Assembly (NCBI GenBank): GCA_003427395.1
Contig: BFEA01000170.1
Coordinates: forward strand, 1,500,950-1,539,553
Length of the DNA: 38,604 bases
Reading direction: 5' to 3'
Origin: Chara braunii
Taxonomy: Eukaryota; Streptophyta; Charophyceae; Charales; Characeae
The notes below the pieces were generated by a model. The model did not search any database. It saw only the letters and a list, made by a program, of their open reading frames with translations, and was not told the DNA's origin. A program made the position numbers and the translations under genes. Positions 20,051 through 30,258 of this stretch are shown piece by piece; position 1 is the first letter of the stretch, and every line of letters starts with the position of its first letter.

Positions 20051-21537
20051 GGGAATAAGCGAGGTCATAGTGGGGTGCTTACCTTGGAGGGCTACGCGTG
20101 GAGGGGAGAAAGAGTAGTGCGCGGAGGCTTTGTGAAGAAGGAGGTGGCGAGGGGGAACGAACCCACACCACTTACCGAAGAAGATCCAATTAGTGTCTGC
20201 CCATCATTTCTGTGGGAAGGGGATGTTGCAGGCGGGCAGTATAGCGGAAAACCTGCAATAGGGGTTTGGCTGCTTACCCCTTGGTTTGAGTGTTGGCTAT
20301 CTGATTGAATGGCTAGAGGGTCGGATGCGAGTTGGAGACTTGAGTTACAGTCACCTTGATATCCGAGACTAGCTAACTAAGTCGGCCACTGAACTACTAC
20401 TATTATGCCGGGGCGTTACAGTTATGCATGTGAGCGTCGGCAGTCTATTTCGGGAGGGATACGATAGAAAAGACTACCGCGGTAGACTACTGCTGCAGCC
20501 TGCGGTGGCATTTTGCAGAACTCCCCGGAGCGTTCGCGACGGTGGATGAGGTCATAAGGCGCTAAGTAACAAGGGACAGACTCTGTTATGGCTGGCAAGC
20601 TATTGCCACAGTTAGAGTCTGATTGGGTTGAGTACCTACGACAACAAATGCGTGGACTAACGGACTGCAGGATTATTGCAACATGGCTGTAGGCTGTGGT
20701 CCTGCTGTAGCAGGACTGCGTGCGAACTATCGCTGCATATTGGAAGCCTGCCTCGACTGACCGTAAGGGATTGTGGTCGACTGCGGCTGGTGAATGGAGT
20801 TGTTGATTGTTGTTAGTTACTGCAATTACTGTATATTGTTGCGGCGATTGCTGGCTGGTATCAGCTGGTGGGTGGCTGTGGCTAAAGACTGAGGAGGGGT
20901 GAGGAGATGAGGAGGAGATCGGACTAAACTACTAGAAAGGGGGGTTAGTGCTGCGATTTAGGGGGTCAACAGAGGTTTGACTTTAAGGGTATGGTCCGGA
21001 GTTTTGACCAAGCTGCTACCTTGGCCGCCATTGCGGGGCCCTCAGGCGAGTGAAGGTTTTAAGGTCCTCTCTTGCGAGGCTGAGAGCACCATTCTTGGAT
21101 CTGACGGTCTCTACCCTTCATTTCTATCCTTTCGATCTCTCAGTCTAGTTCTGGTTCTGAGAGGAAGGTGGCAGGCGGGATTGCAACCTGTAGGACCGCA
21201 TCAAGACTTTGTTGGGAGTTCACCCACCGATTGCGGGAGCTCTGCCGGAACCTAGGCGAGGTTCTGGAGGCAGGGAATCATCAGGTATACCATCTTCATC
21301 TGTACAACCTACTACTACCCATGTTTGCCTATCTCCCTGTAGTATGATTGCGGTATGCATGTGTTGTCCCTATGGTTTTTGCTTTCTCTTCAGGACCTAA
21401 TCAGATTGAATGGAAGGAACCTATGAGAGTGAAGCCTAAGTTTTTTTCTTTATTATGATTGAAAGCAGACAAAGGGATAAACTGGGGGAAGGTGGGAGGA
21501 AGACAGTTTTGCATGCGTTTGGAAAGGTCAACCAAAG
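20051..21537. other. LTR interior, no gene seen
   Basis: G-rich sequence without domain-bearing frames. A chance partial match to an initiator-tRNA primer site lies at about 20856. No array structure was recognised here. Confidence 0.5.
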
Positions 21538-22217
21538 CCTGAGCATTGTTTCTAATGTGAATGGCTCAGGGTTATGTTTATTTGGCTGTTTTCTGAAGGA
21601 CCAGGCATTGTTTCTACTGTGAATGGCCTGGTTGCTATGTTTGTTTAGTTGTTTTCTGGAGGATCAGGCATTGTTTCTACTGTGAATGGTCTGTTTACTC
21701 TAGTTAACTCCGAGAGTTTGCCTGATTGAAGGGGTTTAAATTCTTGTTTGTTCTGAGGGAGGACTTTTGGTCTAAGGCTTTGTTTCCATGGTGAATGGTT
21801 TAGCCTGAAAACCATGCACATAAATTAAACTGAGTATAAAGGAAAGTATTTTATTTATATTTGCATGTGAACTAGCAGCTGGGCATTGTTTCTACTGTGA
21901 ATGGTCCAGGGTTAAGTCATATCATTAAGAAGAAAAAAGGAAAAATACAAAGTATAAATGGAAATAGTCTAGTCAAGCGGAACATTGTTTCTACTGTGAA
22001 TGGTTCAGTCCACTGCCCATATTTGTCTTTTCTTTTGAAAACAAAGTCTGAGAAATACTAAAATTTTAGATATTAAACAGCTTAGGGCGACCAGGCATTG
22101 TTTCCATTGTGAATGGCCCAGTCATCTGCCCAAAAGAAGAGAGAAGTAGTTGTGCAACCTATTCGTGTATATCATAAAGACAAGTTGGGCATTGTTTCCA
22201 TGGCGAATAGTCCAGCT
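21538..22217 (+). repeat. Eight-copy hairpin family with compensatory stems, in the LTR
   Basis: Eight copies lie at about 21538, 21600, 21664, 21771, 21879, 21979, 22089 and 22183. Each has a variable left arm, catt, a 12-base loop close to gtttctactgtg, aatg plus usually g, and a right arm complementary to its own left arm. Arms pair as cctgag/ctcagg, accagg/cctggt, ctggg/tccag, ggaac/gttc and agttggg/tccagct, with one bulged base (usually G) at the same place. Stems differ between copies yet keep pairing, while the loop hardly changes. Copy 4 (21771) pairs worst and copy 7 has two mismatches. Spacing is irregular (about 60-110 bases). Function is unknown; it would be transcribed if the LTR is. 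Confidence 0.75.
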
Positions 22218-22482
22218 CTATGTCTTATGTAAGATGGGTATAAGGATTCAAGGACTTAAAGATTCATGAACTATCTATATGGAATGAACTTGGGATGGTG
22301 AGAGTACCTACATTCGTGGTTTGGTTTGCATGTGTCTGGATGGGATGGTTAGTCTGTTTGGGTTTCAGTATTATCGATAGTTGCTTTAGTTGTTCGCCAC
22401 GTGCTAGAGCCTGCAGTTTCTGTAATAACTTTTTTTACTTAGGTCAATTCCTGCATTTTCTGAGATCTTTTTTTATATAATT

Positions 22483-23060
22483 GGCTTTGTATAAATCTTG
22501 GCGAGCTACTTTTCCTACGGGAAGCGCTGCCGAAATTTTTACAAATCCAAGGAGTTAGTCAACTTTTGACTTTTTCAGAGTTCAACTTGTCTTTTCTTTA
22601 TATCTGGCTTAGTAGGAATCTGGAAAGTATCATTTTCTAAAGGGAGTGCTGCCCAAATTTTTACTAATTCAGGGAGTTAGACAAAATTGGACTTTGAGAA
22701 GTCAAAGTTATTCTCAAATTTTGGACCTCGCTTTGTATAAATTTTGCTAAAGCACTTTTCTGGAGAGAGTGCTGCCGAAATTTCTGCAAAATTGAGGATT
22801 TAATTAAATCTTATCTAAATTGAACTCAAGTTTGTCTTGCGAGTTTAAATCTGACTTAGTATAAATCTGAGAAGTCTCCCTTTGGAAAGGGAGTGCTACC
22901 CAAATTTTTACTAATTCAGGGAGTTGGACAAAATTTGATTTTCCAGGAGTTAGAGATTATTTTTGCTCTCATATCTGGGCTTGTATAAATTTTGAAAAGA
23001 CATTTTTCCTACGGGAAGCGTTGCCGAAATTTTCTTAGTTTAGAGGAGATAGATTATATT
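22483..23060 (+). repeat. Five-unit tandem array of about 124 bp, in the LTR
   Basis: Units start at 22483, 22606, 22729, 22853 and 22978 (spacing 123, 123, 124, 125). Each carries a (g/c)gctt(t)gtataaat block, a short inverted segment (for example ctccctttggaaagggag), the block agtgctgcc(g/c)aaattttta, and ctaattcagggagttag. Units 2 and 4 resemble each other (contain cccaaatttttactaattcaggg), as do 1, 3 and 5 (ccgaaat), so a higher-order two-unit repeat is possible. Confidence 0.8.
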
Positions 23061-24596
23061 TTGACAGGTGGTGATTCAGGCGATCCACCCAGAATAGGGG
23101 AGATTCTGCAGTTGGTCTACCTTTGGCTTAAGCACTGGCTTAAGAGTAGACTTAGGTTTAGCTTATAAGGAGATTTTTGAGTGAGGATGGATTATGGAGT
23201 TGTATTCTCCATACACTTATGATCTTAGTTTGGGGATTGGTCTGTCGTGTGTTACAGGTCTTTTTTTATCATTTGATTTAAGTTGAGGACTAGATCCAGC
23301 TTGATCCCTTGAGGATCACTTTCTGTTATCACTGATAACAGGTCGGTTGCCGATTCGTCGGTCTACGACTCAATTTCAACTCTCCCTCCACACTCAACCT
23401 AAAAGGCTTTAGCCCTGGTAATTTCGTTGTTTCATTAAGGTTTCACCCAGACTTTTATTGAATGGTCATTTAACAAAGGTACTGAGTATTTTAATTAAGG
23501 TTGGTTGGACAGGAGGTTTGGGGCTTGCATGGCTAAAGCGAGGGGTATGAGTGTCGAAGGTAGTTGGGGTTGACTCCGAGTAGTGCGTGGACTTCGGGAT
23601 GAATTTTTGATGTGATTGCAGGTGCGGTTGTGGTTCGGACTCTGGATGTGATTGCCTGTGATTACATATTTATATAGTTGAAAGGAGCCCCACAGTGACT
23701 GTGAGAAGTGATCGTCCTATATAACTAATCCTTATATATTTATAACTGCCATGAGCATTCGAGAGGCTTACTGCAGTTGTGGATAAGGGTTAACCGGATT
23801 ATGGCTTGAGAGGAAAGGAAGACCCTTTGTTATCTTTTACTCTTTGGAGTTTTTATAGTTGGACGTTATAGTCCGTGACAGCCGTCAAAGTCAAACCTCT
23901 TGACGTTCAACTGCCACGACAGCTTAAATCTGTCTACTCAACCCCTCTGCACAGGGTGCACAGGGTGCAGAAGAGGGTGTGGTCTTCAACCGCGCATGGC
24001 GGTTGTCCAGCGTCGAGAGATTAACCCTCAAGGCGCGTGTCAGCCGACACTTGAGTGTCGAGTGCGACCTTCGAGATTAACGAGGGCCGCGTAAGTATGG
24101 GTACTACATAGTACGCCATCATTGCGACCGCTTGCGTACGCTTGCATTGCGAGTCGATACGAGTTAGTCCTGCGTCCGCGTGGTTTTATACTAAGTCTCG
24201 TGCGCTACGCCTGTTTGATTTCGGCATTAGAAAGTTATGGGTTGGCTACCGAGGGGCTAGGAGCGTTGTCGCGTTGTTCGTGTTGTGTCGTTTTGTATAT
24301 GTGTTGTTTTATGTGTATGTGTGTTTGTAAAGTGGAGTGCGCGTGGTGTGTGGGATGCGTCATAGTCGACCGATGACGGGTTACGCTTGGGACCTCAGCC
24401 CCCCAAGATGCCGATTTGCGTGCGGATCCGATAGAGGCGTATTACCGCGCGTACCCCCTATGCTACAGCGAACGAGAAACGCCCTCGGCTGGTCCACCTC
24501 TGCGATGGCAGCTGATTAGTTTTCGTACTGTGGATTGGTAGCTCGGCGGGGATACGCCCACCGAAGGGAGGTGGCAGCTCCCGTAAGGTGTAGGTA
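23061..24596. other. LTR interior, no gene seen
   Basis: Mixed sequence with no domain-bearing reading frame. Contains short direct repeats such as ctgcacagggtgcacagggtgcag at about 23947-23970. No promoter element can be assigned with confidence. Confidence 0.5.
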
Positions 24597-24651
24597 AGTC
24601 GTACCTCGCGTAGGCCCTATCCTGTCGTAGGGGCTCGCGAGAGGTATGACT
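24597..24651 (+). repeat. Strong hairpin near the 5' LTR end
   Basis: agtcgtacctcgcg pairs with cgcgagaggtatgact through 14 base pairs including one G-T pair and a two-base bulge. The inner part (taggccc / gggct) can extend the stem. It lies about 140 bases before the LTR end, in what would be U5. Confidence 0.7.
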
Positions 24652-24789
24652 GGCACACTCGGGCGGAGCGGCTTAAGGAAGTTCCACATGTATTACATGT
24701 GACGAAGGATTTAGACCAACTCCTGCGTGACGTGGCCGGGAGGGTCCCGCGCTGCCCTGGTGAGGTGCCGGACCGATGTGCTCGACAGG

Positions 24790-24808
24790 TGGCGCCGTTG
24801 CCGGGGAT
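24790..24808 (+). promoter_or_regulatory. Primer-binding site, tRNA-Asp type
   Basis: TGGCGCCGTTGCCGGGGAT is the exact complement of the 3' end of plant tRNA-Asp(GUC), including CCA. It starts two bases after the LTR's terminal CA, the usual position. tRNA-Asp priming is known from several plant Ty3/gypsy lineages. The site fixes the right edge of the 5' LTR and the direction of the element. Confidence 0.92.
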
Positions 24809-25118
24809 AACGGAAAGTCTACCGTTGTCCCTGGTGGAACGACATCCGGGTATGAGAAGTGAGTGAGAAAAGGCATAAAGGAAGGACGAGAAAGTGAGAA
24901 AAAAAAAAATAATGAATGACTAAGTACAGGGGAGGAAATTTACCTACCTGAGTAAGGGAAGGTATAAAGGACGAACGTGTAGCATTGGGTAAAGGTACGT
25001 AGTAAGAGTTAGGTAGGACGGATGAAATAGTCCGGTCAAGGTGCGATGCTGAATAAAAAGAGGTATGCTTGTTTTTTTTCTTTCTTATCAGGGAGCTTGA
25101 AGAGAAAAATTTGTCAAG

Positions 25119-27095
25119 ATGTCGCAGGGCGGCGGCGCATCGGGTGGTCCCAAAAAGGGTCTGACGCTCGATGACCTCATTGCGGCCATTGACCGGCATG
25201 AAAGGAACCCGAGCAATATCCCTAAAGTCGATAACTTCCACTTTTGTGGGGAGAGGGTTTCAGAATGGCTGGTGCGGGTGGAACAAGCTTTGGTCGGGCG
25301 GTCGGACGTTGTAAAGTTCCAACGCATTCTTCAGTATGTCCTCCACAGCTACCACGAGGAAGTGAAGAAAGTCATAGATGTGGCCCAAGGTAGCTGGGAG
25401 AGGTTCAAGGAGGGGATGCAAAGGAAATACCGCCTGGGAGACGGGCTATTGACTATCGCGGACCTTGAGGCGATGAACAAAGAGGATTTTACGATGATAG
25501 GGGCCTTTGTTCAAGAATTTAAGAAGAGGGCGCGGAAGGTCCATGGGATTTTGGAGGAAGCACAGTGCGCCATTTTCCTAGGGTTGCTCACGGCATCGGA
25601 GGGCGTCGAGTTGACGAGACATGGAAAGGGTAGCACCAAGCTCACCTGGGCCACCATTGACAGAGGGGTGGAAGTTGGGTGTTTGGAGCAGGTGGAGCAA
25701 CGTCAGGTACGCCTGCAAAGACAGAAGAGAAAGGAAAGAGATGCGACTGCTTCTGGGACCCCGAGGGTAACAAGGATCGTTACAGACGTATTGGCACAGC
25801 TGGGGTATGAGACAGAGCCGGTGGTGCAAAGGAGGGTAGTAACGGCTGTCCAAATGAAAGGAACGGAGTCGGTGATAGAGGAGGCTGCTCAGGAGGAGCT
25901 CTGGGAAGAGGAAGAGCCGGTGCCGCAGCGCCTGACGAAGGTCCAACGCAAAGTGCGTAACTTAGCACAGGGCGGACAGGGATGAGGAAAAGCGCAGGCG
26001 CCTGAGGCCTTGACAACAACCCCTTTGAATGTGGCGGCTCCATCATCTAGTACGGGTCCCTCGCAAGGAGGGACGCCCTCCTACGGACAGTGGCCCTGGC
26101 CGGTGATCAATGCAATCGTACCATGGGGTAGCCCGCCACCAGTAGCCGGACCGCAAACGAGTATGCCGCCACCCATCTACCCCGCAGCCCAGGCCCAGCC
26201 TGTGGCCCCGCCACCGTCACCCGCTCCCAGTTCACAGGGAAGCGTGGCTGGAGGTGGGAACCAGGGGCAGGGCAATCAAGGCAACGGAGGGAGGGGTGGA
26301 GGAAGGGGGCAAGGCAGGAATGGCGGCGGAAGGGGAAGGCAATGGAATGGTCAAGGTCTGGGGTACCAAGGTCATGGAAATCAAGGTCAGGGGTACCAAG
26401 GCCAAGGGAATGAAGGCCAGGGGTACCAAGGCCAGGGGTACCAAGGCCAAGGGTACCAAGGCCAAGGGTATCAAGGCCAGGGGGATCAGGGAAGTCAAGG
26501 GTATGGAAGACCCCGTTTTGACTGGAGGACAACCATCTGCCAACATTGTGACCAACAAGGCCACACTATAAGGTTCTGCAATATAAGACGGGAAGACGAG
26601 AGAAGCGGGCTGATTTCCTCCACTATGGATGGGAACATCTACGATCAGTTTGGGGAGGTCATTGATAGAAGGCTTGGAAGAGTGAGGGCGGAAGCCCAAC
26701 GAAGGGCGGCAGCTGGGCCGCCACCCTCTGCCATGTTCAGGCTATGGCAGGAGAAGAAAGGACCGTCGGTGGGGATAGAGGAATTCAGGTTATGGCAGGA
26801 AAAGGAAGAACCACCGATTGGGGNAGAGGAAGTGNGAAGCGATGAGGAAGTGACTCAAGGGCCACGAGGAGGAAGTAAGGGGGAAGAACCCATAATCATT
26901 GAGTCAGATGACGAGAATGAGGAAGAAAGGATGGAACCTTCGTCCGTATTGTTGGGGAAAATGGAGGATCTGCTGGATAAGATGGGGAGGTACCAACATA
27001 AGTTGGTAGGCCTCTGTGAGGAAGTGAGGAAGTGGAAGTCTGACATCCCCAAGGTGTTCCTCTACGACTCTGGTTCGGAGTCAGCACCTGGGTGA
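25119..27095 (+). pseudogene. gag of the giant LTR element (capsid and CCHC zinc knuckle)
   Basis: The ATG at 25119 (MSQGGGASGGPKKGLTLDDL) opens a frame of 288 codons that ends in TGA at 25983. The same frame reopens and runs to TGA at 27093. The first part has the tryptophan-containing helical pattern of Ty3-type capsid (FHFCGERVSEWLVRVEQAL, WERFKEGMQRKYR). The second has a Gly/Gln-rich stretch made of about 15 bp units (YQGQG, 26360-26490), then a zinc knuckle C-x2-C-x4-H-x4-C (CQHCDQQGHTIRFC, about 26539-26580), then an acidic and helical tail. Gag forms the particle and packages RNA. The TGA at 25983 could be a decayed CGA, and that at 27093 a decayed TGG. Two Ns at 26824 and 26835 fall in the tail. 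Confidence 0.85.
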
Positions 27096-27185
27096 CCCAG
27101 AGTAAATATGGTGGGGTCGTGCCAACAATCGGGAATGAGGGGAAGACCCCTCACCCCGCAGGCCCGGCTGGCACAGGCAGCATGA

Positions 27186-28565
27186 ACGAGAAATCAAGCC
27201 AAAGCCAGCGCCAACCAAGAGCCTCCAAGGAGGGAGCTGGAGCCAGGAAAAAGAAAGGAGGTTGTGGAAGTGGAGGATGACAACAATGAGGAGGAAAAGG
27301 ACGAGAGGCTGCGCAGGGAGGAGGATCAGAGAGCGGAGCAGCGGGCAAGGAAAAAGGGAGTCAGGGGAGAGGTCGAGCCGGTCGTGCGCGACGGACCGCC
27401 CAAAAGGAAGAAGTATGCGGTTCGGTTGGAGGAGGGGTTTGACGTGGAGAAAGTGATCGACCGACTGCTAGAAGGGCACAATGACCTCATGACTCTGAAG
27501 GAAATCCTAGCGTCGGCCCCGCAACTCCGCGATGAACTGAAGGGGAGATTGTTGCGGCGTCTGGTGTCCAATGTCCATCTGGGTACGATCCTGCCCAAGG
27601 TGGCAGAGTGGGCGGAGTCAGATACGAAGATGGACTGGAAGTGCGTAGCCTGCGGCACGGTGGATTTGGTGGTGAAGGGTTCCAAGTGCGCAGCAATGGT
27701 GGACACCGGGGCAGAGATGAACATTATTCAGGAGGCGGATGCGATCAGATTCGGGCTGGATATAGACCGTTCCGACTGCGGTATTCTGCACGGAGCCAGC
27801 TGCAAGGCCGTATTTTGTGGGACAGCCTCGAACGTACTCATCGAGGTTGGAAAGGTGAAGGCCCGGGCTTGCTTCTTCATCATGCCGGACGTGGATCACG
27901 GAATCCTCCTAGGGAGGTCATTCCTAAGCAGGATAGAGACCTTGATATTCAATAAGCATGACGGGACGTTAATCCTCCTCTTATGCGACCCTGCGTGTGG
28001 GAATTACGAAATAATTACCTGCAGGAACACAGGACCGAGGAGTATAAGGAACCGGCCCAATCCAGGATCCTTCACGATTGAAGAATCGAAAAGTGAGCGT
28101 CGGAGGTTCCGGGCAGAGCCAGAAGGAGAAGAGAAAGTGGGGGCATTTTCCCTCAGCTTGTCAGATGTTGGCAGGGCTATGGACTTGGTAGTCGCGCATG
28201 AAATGGCAGATCCGGATGCCATCCAAGCTTTGAGGGAGCAAGTTATTGCATGCCCCGAGGCAGGAAGGTTGGAACTGGTATATCGGTTTTCGGGCGGCGG
28301 GAGCCGCATTAGCGCAGGCGCAATCTGTGAGTCGGTCTTTTTTAGGGGGCGGCTCCAGCAGGGTTCCCAAAGGCGGTACAAGACGGTAGATAAGAAATGT
28401 TGCCCGGTTCCCGTCCTCGTTACAGAAGATGAGGAAGCGTACTACGAGAGGGAACAAGGGTTGATACAGCAAATGAGGGAGAGTGCTCTAGCAAGGCCAT
28501 GGCGTATCAACGAAGGGATCGAGGGGAAGTTGATTATAGGGGAACCCGACTTCCTACTGCCTTAG
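27186..28565 (+). pseudogene. pol: aspartic protease region of the giant LTR element
   Basis: In the same frame as gag, after a TGA at 27183, a basic/acidic linker leads to a retropepsin-type domain. Its active-site motif is MVDTGAEMNII (about 27695) and the second conserved block is HGILLGRSFL (about 27899). The protease would cleave the Gag-Pol polyprotein in the particle. The frame continues to TAG at 28563, where CAG is likely ancestral. Gag and protease share one frame over 3.6 kb, which suggests a single Gag-Pol ORF without programmed frameshift. The protease core shows no obvious lesion, but the stops before and after it prevent a normal polyprotein. Confidence 0.85.
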
Positions 28566-30258
28566 GAGCGAGCGTTGATGGTGGAATTGATGAAAAGGAG
28601 GCATCGCGCCTATGCGTTTAGTGACGAGGAGCGTGGCAGGCTGGATGCGGACAAGATACCTATGATCTGCATCCACACCGTGCCACACGAGCCTTGGAAC
28701 ATGAGAGGGGCGCGATATCCCAATCCTGACGAGGAAAAGAAGGTGGTGGATTACCTCGACGGCAAAATACGTACGCACATGGTTCTGCTTTATCAAGCCT
28801 AACGGGACGCTGCGGTGGGTGCAAGATTTGCAAAGACTGAATGCGGTGACCGTGCGGGATGCTGGAGGATTGCCCAATGCAGACGCGCTGTCAGAATCCT
28901 GTGCTGGAAGGCCTATAATTTCGCTTATAGACCTTTACTCGGGATATGATCAGTTCCCAGTCTACCCACCGAACAGGCCTATGACGGCTATGCACACGCC
29001 GCGAGGGCTAATCCACATGAACGTGGCCCCACAAGGGTGGACCAATGCGGTAGCAATGGTCCAACGGGCCATGATTCGGGCTATGAAGTCAGTCAGCCCC
29101 CGTATCACACAACCATACATCTACGATTTGGCAGTGAAGGGGCCGCCGGTGAAAGAGAGCGACGAAGTCCCGCCAGGGGTAAGGCGCTTTGTTTGAAAAC
29201 ACATCCACGACCTCGAAAAGGTCCTGAGCCTGCTCGAGGAGCATAACCTTACGGCAAGCGGGGCCAAATCCAGACACTACATGAGGGAAGCGACCATTTT
29301 GGGGTTCGTCTGCAGCGAGAAGGGCCGAAGGCCGAATGTGAAGAAGACGAACAAGATTATTGAGTGGCCGGTTCCGTTCCACTCAATAACTGATGTCAGG
29401 AGCTTCCTTGGTACGTGTGAATTTTTGAGGGCCTTCGTCAAGAACTTTGCCGCTAAGACTGAACACCTGAGGAAGTTAGTCCGTCAGGATCAGGAATGGG
29501 TTTGGGGTGAAGAGCAAGAAGAGATGGTGGTCAGAATGAAGGAGGAACTTCGAGAAGGAGGGTTGGTGTTAGGAGCGCCAGACTATGATGCCACAGAAAC
29601 ACGACCCTTCATTGTCGAAACAGATGCGGGGCCAACTGCTTAAGGAGGAGTTCTAATCCAGGCAGACATAGAGGGAAAGGAAAAGCCCTTGAGATTTTAG
29701 AGTCGGACTCTTTGTACTACCGAGAGGAACTACTCTCAGTTCAAGAGGGAGACCCTTGCCGTCCTCCACTGTCTCCGAATCTTCCGGAACTACATCTTCG
29801 GCAGGAGGTTTATTTTGAGAGTGGATCCGACCGCCCTGACCTACTCTCTAAGGAATTACGTTCCATCAGATCCGACGGTTGCCAGATGGCTGACGTACAT
29901 CTGGATGTTCAATTTCGAATTGGAACGGATTCCTGGCAGTAAGAACCGGGCGGACGGGCTGAGTCGGATCAACTGGGATAAACAGGAAGGGGAGGCGATG
30001 GAGAATACGCCCCCAGTTGATGGATTTCTGGATCAGGAAGAAGATGTTCGTCTCCACATCAATAAGTGGTCGCCGCGAGTACCCAGCTGTATAGGCTATC
30101 CTATCTGGCAAGCGTCGAATGGGTATGAAAGGAGGGCCGAGTTAGTCCTCAAACCCTTTGAAGAAGAGGATCCCTGGGGTGGTAAGGATGTTCAGTGGAT
30201 GATGGAGTTAGCGTTGGCCAGCTCGCATAAGCCTGGTGGAGGATATGAGGACGATTGA
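28566..30258 (+). pseudogene. pol: reverse transcriptase and RNase H, broken
   Basis: The frame that carried gag continues to about 28787. A frameshift there moves to the next frame, which reads FIKPNGTLRWVQDLQRLN, a typical Ty3 RT start. Next come LIDLYSGYDQFPV (motif A region with catalytic Asp), HTPRGLIHMNVAPQGWTNA and PYIYDLAV in place of Y-x-D-D (29116-29127), so one catalytic Asp is replaced by Tyr. Then come WPVPFHSITDVRSFLG, RNase H-like PFIVETDAG (about 29608) and ELERIPGSKNRADGLSR (about 29924). In-frame stops lie at 29194 (TGA), 29641 (TAA) and 29698 (TAG). The enzyme would synthesise element DNA, but this copy cannot. Confidence 0.85.

Larger units (their letters stand above)
17648..24787 (+). 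repeat. 5' LTR, about 7.1 kb
   Basis: The start TGTCGG is fixed by the end of element B homology and by identity with 36700 onward. The end CGACA at 24787 forms a 5-base terminal inverted repeat with TGTCG and is followed by two bases and then the primer-binding site. Homology with the 3' copy is seen for 17648-19229 only, because the 3' copy is broken there. No protein domain is found in the 7.1 kb, only short open frames in low-complexity G-rich sequence. It contains three repeat arrays (19206-20050, 21538-22217, 22483-23060) and a hairpin near the end. An unrecognised nested insertion could contribute to the length. Confidence 0.75.

Noticed and set aside
20856-20864. TGGTATCAG, resembling an initiator-tRNA primer-binding site
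   Set aside because: Only nine bases match, no CA-ended LTR edge lies just before it, and a perfect 19-base tRNA-Asp site exists at 24790.
21538-22217. CRISPR-like array (short repeats with variable spacers)
   Set aside because: Repeats vary, spacing is irregular, the outer arms pair with each other, no cas genes are present and the context is eukaryotic.
24529-24560. Minus-strand tRNA-like 3' end (gagctacca)
   Set aside because: The upstream part cannot form an acceptor or anticodon arm, so it is not a tRNA gene.
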